From positions 52,710,521-52,774,520 of the forward strand of contig JAVHZZ010000003.1 in NCBI GenBank assembly GCA_036250195.1: a stretch of DNA of 64,000 nucleotides, given 5' to 3'. The position numbers were made by a program, and so were the translations under genes. This document shows positions 11,534-19,921 of the stretch, one piece after another (the stretch's first letter is position 1; every line of letters begins with the position of its first letter). The DNA is from Mixophyes australis. Its lineage: Eukaryota > Chordata > Amphibia > Anura > Limnodynastidae. The notes under the pieces are model-generated. The model worked only from the letters and a program-made list of their open reading frames with translations. It ran no database searches and was not told the origin of the DNA.

Positions 11534-12268
11534 GGAGCGGATTCCAGACGCTCCATACAAGCTCCCTTCAGGTTTTCCTCCTCTTCCTTTTCTTTTTATG
11601 GGATCTTCCTGAAGACACAATTGGGCTCTTCTCCAAAGGAGTACAGAGAAGACCCAATTCCTCAAAAGCAAAAGAAAAATTGTCTAATAAGTCTCTAGCA
11701 TCTTCAATGAACTTACTTTTAGAGTCTGAGTCCCAGCCAAGGGTCGGGATAGGACCTTTTTTTCTATTAGAAGATGGCAATATGCCCAAAAAGCCAGTCA
11801 CCAAGGTTGATGCTTGTGGAGACTGAGGTGGCATAGAGAGAACCCGATCGGGTGACTTGACTGGAGATGAAAGATATTTCTGACAGACTGCATTTACAAA
11901 GTCCATGGTGTTGTGAGTAATGGGATCATCAGATTTAAGAAGGGAAAAAGCCCAAGTCTGCGGCTCCCCTCTGAAATTCATGATAATCGTACCAACTTGG
12001 TTAAATTGGTCAGAGAAATATCCTGGAAATTCTTCAAATTGCTTCATACAAATTTGAAGGACTAAAGCAAATTGTTTCAGGTCTCCGTCAAAGAAGGCTG
12101 GAGGAGGGTCTGAAGATTCCGAAGAAGCTTTTGGGTGTTCAGGCTCAATAGCAGACTCTGAAGAGTTCCCAGCTTGTGCAGCAGTCTCTGGAGAGTCCCC
12201 GGCTGGGACGGTAAGTTGGGCACACTTGATGGGAAGCCTGGACTGGGCACAGCACACCGACTGGATAG

Positions 12269-12458
12269 CATTGTGAGATGCCTCAGAGCAGACAGCACTG
12301 TGAGATGCCTCAGAGCAGACAGCACTGTGAGATGCCTCAGAGCAGACAGCGCTGTGAGATGCCTCAGAGCAGACAGCGCTGTGAGATGCCTCAGAGCAGA
12401 CAGCGCTGTGAGATGCCTCAGAGCAGACAGCGCTGTGAGATGCCTCAGAGCAGACAGC
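12269..12458. repeat. 27-bp coding minisatellite (CSEASHSAV), 7 units
   Basis: Tandem 'gagatgcctcagagcagaca' units in the gag frame, nearly identical, which suggests recent expansion. Confidence 0.95.
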
Positions 12459-12465
12459 ACCAAGT

Positions 12466-12690
12466 GGTAACTCGGGTTGAACCGCATAGAGTGGCAACTC
12501 GGGCTGAACCGCATAGAGTGGCAACTCGGGCTGAACCGCATGGACAGGCAACTCGGGCTGAACCGCATGGACAGGCAACTCGGACTGAACCGCATGGACA
12601 GGCAACTCGGGCTGAACCGCATGGACAGGCAACTCGGGCTGAACCGCATGGACAGGCAACTCGGGCTGAACCGCATGGACAGGCAACTCT
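12466..12690. repeat. 27-bp coding minisatellite (PELPVHAVQ), about 8 units
   Basis: Units of 'ggcaactcgggctgaaccgc' plus 'atggaca'. The first two units carry 'atagagt' instead, giving PLYAVQ-type variants. Confidence 0.95.
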
Positions 12691-13050
12691 GGAGCGGACT
12701 GTAAGAGCAGCGCCTCCTCTTGACCAGACGGTAAGAGCAGCGCCCCCTCTGGAGCGGACTGTAAGGGCAGCGCCCCCTCTGGAGCGGACTGTAAGGGCAG
12801 CGCCCCCTCTGGAGTGGACTGTAAGGGCAGCGCCCTCTCTGGAGCGGACTGTAAGGGCAGCGCCCCCTCTGGAGCGGACTGTAAGGGCAGCGCCCCCTCT
12901 GGAGCGGACTGTAAGGGCAGCGCCCCCTCTGGAGCAGACTGTAAGGGCAGCGCCCCCTCTGGAGCAGACTGTAAGGGCAGCGCCCCCTCCGGAGCAGACT
13001 TTAAGGGCAGCGCCCCCTCCGGAGCAGACTGTAAGGGCAGCGCCCCCTCT
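12691..13050. repeat. 30-bp coding minisatellite (APEGALPLQS), 12 units
   Basis: Exactly twelve 30-bp units built on 'ggagcggactgtaagggcag'. Units at the left edge are more diverged than those in the centre. Confidence 0.95.
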
Positions 13051-13053
13051 GGT

Positions 13054-13913
13054 GCTGAAGACTCGGGAGTAGAGGCAGCGGCTGAAGACTCGGGAGTAGA
13101 GGCAGCGGCTGAAGACTCGGGAGTAGAGGCAGCGGCTGAAGACTCGGGAGTAGAGGCAGCGGCTGAAGACTCGGGAGTAGAGGCAGCGGCTGAAGACTCG
13201 GGAGTAGAGGCAGCGGCTGAAGACTCGGGAGTTGAGGCAGCGGCTGAAGACTCGGGAGTTGAGGCAGCGGCTGAAGACTCGGGAGTTGAGGCAGCGGCTG
13301 AAGACTCGGGAGTTGAGGCAGCGGCTGAAGACTCGGGAGTTGAGGCAGCGGCTGAAGACTCGGGAGTTGAGGCAGCGGCTGAAGACTCGGGAGTAGAGGC
13401 AGCGGCTGAAGACTCGGGAGTAGAGGCAGCGGCTGAAGACTCGGGAGTAGAGGCAGCGGCTGAAGACTCGGGAGTAGAGGCAGCGGCTGAAGACTCGGTA
13501 GTAGAGGCAGCGGCTGAAGACTCGGGAGTAGGGGCAGCGGCTGAAGACTCGGGGTAGAGGCAGCAGCTGAAGACTCGGGAGTTGAGGCAGCGGCTGAAGA
13601 CTCGGGAGTAGAGGCAGCGGCTGAAGACTCGGGAGTAGAGGCAGCGGCTGAAGACTCGGGAGTAGAGGCAGCGGCTGAAGACTCGGGAGTAGAGGCAGCG
13701 GCTGAAGACTCGGGAGTAGAGGCAGCGGCTGAAGACTCGGGAGTAGAGGCAGCGGCTGGAGACTCGGGAGTAGAGGCAGCGGCTGAAGACTCGGGAGTAG
13801 AGGCAGCGGCTGAAGACTCGGGAGTAGAGGCAGCGGCTGAAGACTCGGGAGTAGAGGCAGCGGCTGAAAACTCGGGGGTAGAGGCAGCGGCTGAAGACTC
13901 GGGAGTAGAGACA
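13054..13913. repeat. 27-bp coding minisatellite (TPESSAAAS), about 32 units
   Basis: Units of 'gctgaagactcgggagtaga' plus 'ggcagcg'. A block with 'gagttg' variants (13229-13385) is flanked by 'gagtag' units. One unit near 13553 lacks a base and shifts the gag frame. Confidence 0.95.
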
Positions 13914-14050
13914 GCGGACTCAGGACCGGACACAGCGGACTCAGGACCGGACACAGTGGACTCAGGACCGGACACAGCGGACTCAGGACCGGACACAGCG
14001 GACTCAGGACCGGACACAGCGGACTCAGGACCGGACACAGCGGACTCAGG
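13914..14050. repeat. 21-bp coding minisatellite (SAVSGPE), 6-7 units
   Basis: Units of 'gactcaggaccggacacagc' plus one base, encoding a seven-residue acidic/Pro-Gly repeat next to the knuckle. Confidence 0.93.
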
Positions 14051-14725
14051 ACTCAAGGCAGAGGCTGGCACCTCGGAACAGGAGACAATTGCTGGAGACT
14101 CAGTGCTGGCGGTAGCTGGGACTGGCAGATTAAGCCCTATCCCAGGGAATGGATTAGGTTGAAGTAAAACAACAGGAGATGATGTGCAGAACAATCCAGG
14201 GTCTGGAGAGGACCACACTGAAGGCTGCTCCATAGGATGTTGTGGTCTGCGGAGCGGACAGCCTTGTAAGAAATGTTCGCCACTGGCGCAGTAGAGGCAT
14301 AGTTTACCAATCCTTCATGCGCCATCGTTCCTCCTCAGTGAGATGGGGACGCAGGTAGCTTGGTTGTTTAGAATCCCTAATGGTAGGGGCCGTAGGCAGT
14401 ACCATAGATGCAGTACCACTGTCAGAAAAAGTTCTAGGAAGATCCTCTGCGGTCTGCATGCTTTCACCAGAGGAGTTTGTTGCTTTAAAATCAGAATTAG
14501 TGTTGAAACTACTTAACACAGCAGCAGGAAGGGTTTTAAGCAGTTCTTGGAGTAGAATGGATAACTGTATGATTTGATAGCGGAGCTGAATAATGTCCAT
14601 CTGCAGTATTTGTAGTTGCGGATTAAGTGACATGGTTGCAATAACCAAACACAGAGTTCAATACAAAAATACTAGGAATCCCGGGACTAAGCAGAGGGCG
14701 TGCAATCAGCAGGCCTAGATTGTAA

Positions 14726-14736
14726 GGCAGTTCATC
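14726..14736 (-). promoter_or_regulatory. Putative self-priming primer-binding site (gag-only element)
   Basis: Minus-strand GATGAACTGCC starts one base inside the 5' LTR. It is perfectly complementary to GGCAGTTCATC at 15226-15216 in the same LTR, which lies about 30 nt downstream of a TTTAAG box (15255-15250). It does not look like a tRNA 3' end complement. Confidence 0.65.
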
Positions 14737-14737
14737 A

Positions 14738-15402
14738 TGTTATAATTCCTAGTAAACTCAGCAAGCAGCCACGGAAGTATAATACAAATGTCTTTATTCC
14801 AGCAAAATATATTAGCAAGGCTTCAGTTCCAGGAACATGCAGGTTTTCATAAACAGGTATAATGAACAGGTATGGCAGGAAGGTACACAGAAATAACTGG
14901 TTCCACAGAATACTAATATAGTTTGAATGCAGGGATGATAAGGGTGAGTTACCCAATTCCAGGATGCAAAAGTTTAGTCCAGGAAGCAAACAGAGTCCAG
15001 GCAAAGTAAATGTCACAAGCAAACTTGAATAGTCCGGTAATCAGGCCAAGGTCTAAAGTAACGAGAGGTCCAGCAGTATCCAGTATCCAGGCAAGGTTCG
15101 GGGTCACGAGCAGACAAGCATAAATGGTAAACAGGCCAAGGTCACAACGGGAGATCAAATATCAGCAGAATCAAACAGGAACAGGGGGAACACAAGCAGC
15201 AGCCAGGTATACAAGGATGAACTGCCCAGAGCACAGCTTGAGGTAGGTACTTAAAGCAGTGCAACAGGTGCAGTTCTAATCAGGCAAAATGCAAGGTGAT
15301 TAACTCCTTCAGGCATGTAGAAAAGTTCAGAAACAGAACAGCAGCACCTCTGGTGGTATAAGGTACTGCTGCTAGATACAAATAACAGGCAGAGTTGTAA
15401 CA
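14738..15402 (-). repeat. 5' LTR of the gag-only element
   Basis: 665 bp. Its promoter side carries TTTAAG (about 15250-15255), with the predicted RNA start near 15226. Confidence 0.92.
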
Positions 15403-15590
15403 ATTCTGAACACCTCACACCTCACAATATTGTTTTTAGGCCAAAAGGTTGCACCGAGGTAGCTGGATGACTAAGCTAAGCGACACAAGTGGGCGGCACA
15501 AAAACGTGGCCCATCTAGGAGTGGCACAGCAGTGGCAGACAGGATGGCAGTTTGAAAAACTAGGCCCCAAAGAGCACAAAATGCCAAAAA

Positions 15591-16095
15591 AAGAGGTGCA
15601 AGATGGAATTGTCCTTGGGCCCTCCCACCCACCCTTATGTTGGGGAAATAGGACATGCGCACTTTAACAAACCAATCATTTCAGCGACAGGGCCTACAAA
15701 ACTGTGGCTGAAATGATTGGTTCGTTTGGACCCCCACAAAACGAGCTGGCAAAGAAAAAAAAGAGGTGCAAGATGGAATTGTCCTTGGGCCCTCCCACCC
15801 ACCCTGATGTTGTTGAAATAGGACACGCGCACTTTAACAAACCAATCATTTCAGCGAAAGGGCCCACCGAACTGTGGCTGAAATGATTGGTTTGTTTGGA
15901 CCCCCACAAAACGAGCTGGCAAAGAAAAAAAAAAGGGGCAAGATGGAATTGTCCTTGGGCCCTCCCACCCACCCTTATGTTGCGGAAAAAGGACATGCAC
16001 ACTTTAACAAACCAATCATTTCAGCGACAGGGCATACTAAACTACTGTGGCTGAAATGATTGGTTTGTTTGGGCCCCCACACAAAAAAAGCAATT
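15591..16095. repeat. 170-bp tandem repeat, 3 copies, inside hAT
   Basis: Copies start at 15591, 15761 and 15931 (period exactly 170). Each contains an inverted pair AACCAATCATTTCAGC / GCTGAAATGATTGGTT about 55 bp apart, so the array holds six CCAAT-type boxes. It lies downstream of the transposase end and may be a structural or regulatory part of the transposon. Confidence 0.9.
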
Positions 16096-16124
16096 CATCT
16101 CTCCCTGTACAAAGTAAACTGGCT

Positions 16125-16337
16125 CTACTGAGGCAAGATGTCGTCCTCATCCTCATCCTCTGATTCCTCGTCCCCTTCAGTGTGTACTTCCTCATCCTCA
16201 CACATTATCAATTCGTCCCCGCTGGACTCCACAATCACAGGTCCCTCTGTAGTCTCTGGAGGCCATTGCTGGTCTTCATTGAAGAATTGATAATTCATTT
16301 TGATGAACATTATCTTCTCCATATTTTGCGGAAGCAA
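16125..16337 (-). pseudogene. hAT transposase C-terminal tail segment
   Basis: The frame continues the hATC region as LLPQNMEKIMFIKMNYQF and ends in a very acidic tail (SEDEDEDD) with a stop at 16125. It is shifted relative to the upstream hATC piece. The shift lies near 16340-16360, where 'agcagc' words are duplicated. Confidence 0.75.
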
Positions 16338-16717
16338 CCTCCTTCGCTGCTACAGACTTTGCTGCTGACCAGGTTCCCCTCTGCACTAAAAACTCTTTCG
16401 GAGTACACACTGGAGGGGGGACAACTCAGGTAAAAAAGAGACAGTTTGTACAGGGACTTCCAAACTGCTTTTTTTTCTTGCCAGTACAAGCAAGGACTAT
16501 CTGACACCATTTTTTCAATGGTGACAGCATCCAATGCAGCGACAGTAGACATGTCAGCAATGGTTGGCAGGTCCTTCAGTCCGGACCAGATGTTCAAATT
16601 CGCTCCTGCCTGCTCTGCATCCCCGCCAGCGGGTCGTTTAGGAAATCTCAGCTGTTTCCTCGCAGCCACAGGTGTGGAAGAAAATGAAGGAGGAACTGTT
16701 GCCATGTCACGGTCCTC
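16310..16717 (-). pseudogene. hAT transposase, hATC dimerisation region
   Basis: Directly in frame with the catalytic segment upstream, separated only by a TAA codon (16720-16718). It contains YWQEKKAVWKSLYKLSLFYL and CPPSSVYSERVFSAEGNLVSS, the conserved hATC signature (SERVFS...G). The frame is lost after NLVSSK. It can be read only if the nonsense codon is bypassed. Confidence 0.85.
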
Positions 16718-18017
16718 TTAAGATGACAATCTCCTGATCAGCAGGTCTTTGCACCGCTGTAGACTTGTGTCCGGCGGAAACAGAGACACAACATACGCTT
16801 TAAACCGAGGATCGAGCACGGTGGCCAGAATGTATTCCTCTGACTTTAAAAGACTGACCACCCTCGGATCCTGGCAAAGTGTACAAAGGGCTTCATCCAC
16901 AAGAGCTACATGCTTTGTGGAATAGCAATGCTTTACCAACTCCTCCCTCACTTTCTCCAGCTGCTTCTGCAACAGCCTGATCAGGGGAATCACGTGACTC
17001 AAGCTGGCAGTGTCAGAACTGACTTCTCGTGTGGCAAGTTCAAACGTCTGGAGAACCTTGCACAACACGGAAATCAGTCTCCACTGCGCTTGACTGAGGC
17101 GCATCCCCACTCCTTTGCCTATGTCGTAGGTGGCTGTGTAGGCTTGAATGGCCTTTTGCTGCTCCTCCATCCTCTGCAGCATATAGAGGGTGGAGTTCCA
17201 GCGCGTCACAACCTCTTGTTTGAGGTGATGGCAGGGCAGGTTCAGGCGTTTTTGATGGTGCTCCAGTCTTCGGTAGGCAGTGGCAGAATGGCAAAAGTGT
17301 CCCGCAATTTTGCGGGCCACCGCAAGCATATCCTGCACACCACTGTCACTTTTAAGATAATGCTGCACCACCAAATTTATTGTGTGGGCAAAACATGGCA
17401 CGTGCTGGAAATTGCCCATATGTAATGCCTGCACAATGTTACTGGCGTTGTCTGACACCACAAATCCCCAGGAGAGTCTAAGTGGGGTAAGCCACTGCGA
17501 GATGATTTCCCTCAGTTTCTCTAAGAGGTTGTCGGCATTGTGCCTCTTTCTGAAACTGGTGATACACAACGTTGCCTGCCTTGGAACGAGCAGGTGTTTC
17601 GGAGATGCTGCTACTGATGCTGCTGTTGCTGCGGAAGGCGATGCATCTACCCAGTGGGCTGTCACAGTCATATAGTCCTTAGTTTGCCCTGAACCACTTG
17701 TCCACATGTCCGTGGTTAAGTGGACAGTGGGTGCAACCGCATTTTTCAGAGCACTGAGGACTCTTTTTCGTACTTCTCTGTACATCCCGGGTATCGCCTG
17801 CCTAGTGAAGTGGAATCTCGACGGGATTTGGTACCGGGGACACAATACCTTCATCAACCGTCTAAATCCCACTCCACTGATGGCGGACACCGGACGCATG
17901 TCTAACACCAACATAGCTGTCAAGGCCGCAGTTATCCGCTTTGCCATAGGATGACTGCTGTCGTACTTCGTCCTCATGGCAAACGACTGTTGTACGGTCA
18001 ACTGCATAGTGAAAGAC
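16718..18017 (-). pseudogene. hAT transposase catalytic core
   Basis: A 430-residue RNase H-like DDE domain. First aspartate in LTTDMWTSG (17665-17690), second in VVSDNASNIVQAL (about 17430-17470), the conserved C-x2-H segment CFAHTINLVVQHY, and RWNSTLYMLQRM with the all-alpha insertion following. The reading frame begins exactly where the LTR element ends (GTAGC duplication) and joins in phase with the N-terminal segment at 23513-23988. It ends at an in-frame TAA at 16718. Apart from this stop and the split, the core is unbroken, suggesting relatively recent loss of function. Confidence 0.9.
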
Positions 18018-18022
18018 GTAGC
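18018..18022. repeat. Target-site duplication GTAGC (left)
   Basis: Identical to 23513-23517. This is the 5-bp duplication made by the sushi-type integrase. Confidence 0.93.
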
Positions 18023-18665
18023 TGTCACGACTGATAGTGGGTACCTGCTGTTGTTGGCGCAACTCAGAGGAAGGCGCGGAGTCTAACGTGCCCCTGGTAT
18101 TCACCAGGAACCCCCGCAAGGAAGTATGGACTCCGCTGCAGGTACACGCAGGTCGCGGTCCTTCCTAGAGTCCACAGCGAGATACAAGGAGGTGTCAGAC
18201 AGGCCGGGTCAGCAACGTTCAGGTAGAAGAGGTACAAAGGGAAATCCAGAAGAATGGTGAGGCAAGCCGGGTCGGTAACTTTCAGGGAGAACAGTACAAA
18301 GGCAGAATCCAAATAGGGGTGGTCAAACGGTCCGGGTCAAAAGGTCACAAGCAGCACGAGGATAGTCAGGAACGAATACAGCAACTGGTATACACAAACG
18401 CTGGAGGCAGGAAGACCTGATACTCTGGCACTGGTGAGAGGGCAGGAAGAGGTTTAAATACTGTGGTAACCCAATCAGAATCAGCGCTGCAGCGCTGTCA
18501 TACCTGCCGCCGGGAATCCTTCATAGCGTCCCGTTGCCTAGCAACGGGGCGCGTCATCACACCCAGAGGTCGGACGGCAGGGGGATCCGGAAGTGATGCG
18601 TCTGGTTGCTATGCAACCAGACGCGCTGTCAGCAGACAGGCGGCCGTGCGGAACGGCGCCTGACA
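18023..18665 (-). repeat. 3' LTR of the sushi-type element
   Basis: 643 bp. It has a 30-bp segment absent from the other LTR, built around the perfect hairpin GCGTCTGGTTGC-TAT-GCAACCAGACGC. The TATTTAAA box lies at 18460-18453 (minus). The pol stop codon lies inside this LTR at 18629. Confidence 0.95.
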
Positions 18666-19921
18666 GTATACCCTCCTCTTCTTCCTCCTGTTTGAAGGAA
18701 CCTTTTAAGAATTCTAGGAGCGTGAAGGTCCTGCTTGTCCACCCATGATCTCTCCTCTGGGCCAAATCCTTTCCAATGGACAAGAAATTGCTGTTTGCCA
18801 CGAAGAATGCGAGAGGCCAAGATCCGATTGACTTCGAATTCTGTTCCAGAAGAGGTTTGTATTGGTGGGGGACGACAGGGAGGTCGATAGAATTTATTGA
18901 GTACCAGTGGTCGTAGTAATGAGACATGAAAAGTATTATGACATCTCAGAGAAGGAGGAAGTTTCAATTTAAAGCATACAGGATTAATTACTTGCATGAT
19001 GGTGTACGGGCCAATAAATCGAGGAGCCATCTTCATAGAAGGAACTTTTAGTCTTAGGTCCCGGGTGGATAGCCATACTTGGTCTCCCACCTTTAAGAGA
19101 GGAGTGGCCCTCCGATGACGATCTGCAAAGATTTTGTGATGCTGAGTAGCCTTGAGTAAAGCCATCTTAGTCTTAGCCCAAATGAGAGAAAACTCCCGAT
19201 AAAGAGTATCTACGGCTGGAACCGGTGAAGAGGACACTGGAAAAGGATCCGGAAACACAGGATGACTTCCATATACAATAAAGAATGGGGAGAATCCGGT
19301 AGACTCATGAATGTGTTGGTTATGGGAGAACTCCGCCCAAGGAAGAAATTGAGACCATTTATTCTGATTGTTAGAGGTAAAACAGCGAAGAAATGTCTCG
19401 AGGTCCTGATTGATTCGCTCCGTCTGTCCATTGGTTTGAGGATGATATCCCGAAGAGAATTTCAATTCTATGTTCAATTTCCTACAAAAGGTTCTCCAAA
19501 AACGGGATGTGAATTGGACTCCACGGTCCGAAATGATCTCCTTCGGGCAACCATGTAATCTGAATATCTCCTTGATAAAGATATCTGCCAGACGACTGGC
19601 CGTGGGCAGTCCAGTTAGAGGAATAAAATGTGCCATCTTCGAAAATCGATCAATAACCACCCAGATAGTGGTAAACCCTGCACTGTGGGGTAGGTCTGTG
19701 ATAAAATCCATGGCCACACTTTCCCAAGGAGCATCGGGGATAGGGAGTGGACGAAGAAGGCCTGCCGGGACTCTTCTACAAGTCTTGTGTTGAGCACAAG
19801 TAGTGCAGGAAGCAATAAATTTACAAATATCGGCACGTACAGTAGGCCACCAGAAGCGACGGCAAAGCAACGATGTTGTCTTCTTTATTCCAGCATGGCC
19901 GGCAATGATGAGTGAGCCCAC
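18629..19921 (-). CDS. pol: Pol C-terminal part: integrase with chromodomain
   Basis: 430 codons from a non-ATG start, so this is the continuation of pol after a frameshift. The zinc region keeps one His (AGHAGIKK) and CTTCAQHK; its first His lies in the upstream frame. Catalytic residues: D in AMDFITDLP, D in IISDRGVQF, E in TERINQDLE (D,D-35-E spacing). After the GPY-like region (RFIGPYTI) comes a chromodomain, about residues 350-405 (FEVNRILASRIL ... FLVHWKGFGPEERSWV), which in chromoviruses directs integration to modified chromatin. The stop lies about 37 bp inside the 3' LTR. The break at about 19900 is a one-base shift within 15 bp and would stop full-length Pol production. Confidence 0.92.
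   Translation of the reverse strand: MGSLIIAGHAGIKKTTSLLCRRFWWPTVRADICKFIASCTTCAQHKTCRRVPAGLLRPLPIPDAPWESVAMDFITDLPHSAGFTTIWVVIDRFSKMAHFIPLTGLPTASRLADIFIKEIFRLHGCPKEIISDRGVQFTSRFWRTFCRKLNIELKFSSGYHPQTNGQTERINQDLETFLRCFTSNNQNKWSQFLPWAEFSHNQHIHESTGFSPFFIVYGSHPVFPDPFPVSSSPVPAVDTLYREFSLIWAKTKMALLKATQHHKIFADRHRRATPLLKVGDQVWLSTRDLRLKVPSMKMAPRFIGPYTIMQVINPVCFKLKLPPSLRCHNTFHVSLLRPLVLNKFYRPPCRPPPIQTSSGTEFEVNRILASRILRGKQQFLVHWKGFGPEERSWVDKQDLHAPRILKRFLQTGGRRGGYTVRRRSARPPVC
18670..18692 (-). promoter_or_regulatory. Polypurine tract of the sushi-type element
   Basis: The minus strand reads AGGAGGAAGAAGAGGAGGG a few bases upstream of the 3' LTR. Confidence 0.85.

Larger units (their letters stand above)
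11568..14648 (-). pseudogene. gag: Gag-like protein with internal minisatellite domain
   Basis: Reading from 14648 down: an N-terminal segment rich in hydrophobic heptads (MSLNPQLQILQMDIIQLRYQ) ends at a stop at 14304. A shifted frame carries a CCHC knuckle CLYCASGEHFLQGC (14258-14299). A very long repetitive region follows, with units SAVSGPE, TPESSAAAS, APEGALPLQS, PELPVHAVQ and CSEASHSAV. A capsid-like core comes next (FFDGDLKQF ... FEEFPGYFSDQFNQV ... MNFRGEPQTWAFSLL, about 12050-11880), and the protein ends in a basic tail (HKKKRKRRKT). All repeat units are multiples of 3. One base missing near 13553 shifts the frame, and another shift lies near 14304. The capsid core aligns by eye with that of the sushi Gag at 22.6 kb. 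The knuckle lying before the capsid core is the reverse of the usual order. Confidence 0.75.
10852..15402 (-). mobile_element. Non-autonomous gag-only LTR retrotransposon, 4.55 kb
   Basis: Two 665-bp LTRs (10852-11516 and 14738-15402) start TGTTA and end AACA. They differ at only about six sites, indicating a recent insertion. The internal region codes on the minus strand for a Gag-like protein only; no protease, RT or integrase is present. A polypurine tract precedes the left (3') LTR, and a self-complementary primer site adjoins the right (5') LTR. It must be mobilised in trans. Its capsid-like domain resembles that of the sushi-type element inserted nearby. Confidence 0.9.

Noticed and set aside
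12174..14162. Plus-strand ORFs across the 12-14 kb arrays (for example 264 and 247 codons)
   Set aside because: Antisense shadows of the coding minisatellites. The LTR order, polypurine tract and PBS place the element on the minus strand.
10852..15402. Endogenous retrovirus
   Set aside because: No pol or env; the Gag core resembles sushi-type Ty3/gypsy, and the primer site is self-complementary rather than tRNA-like.
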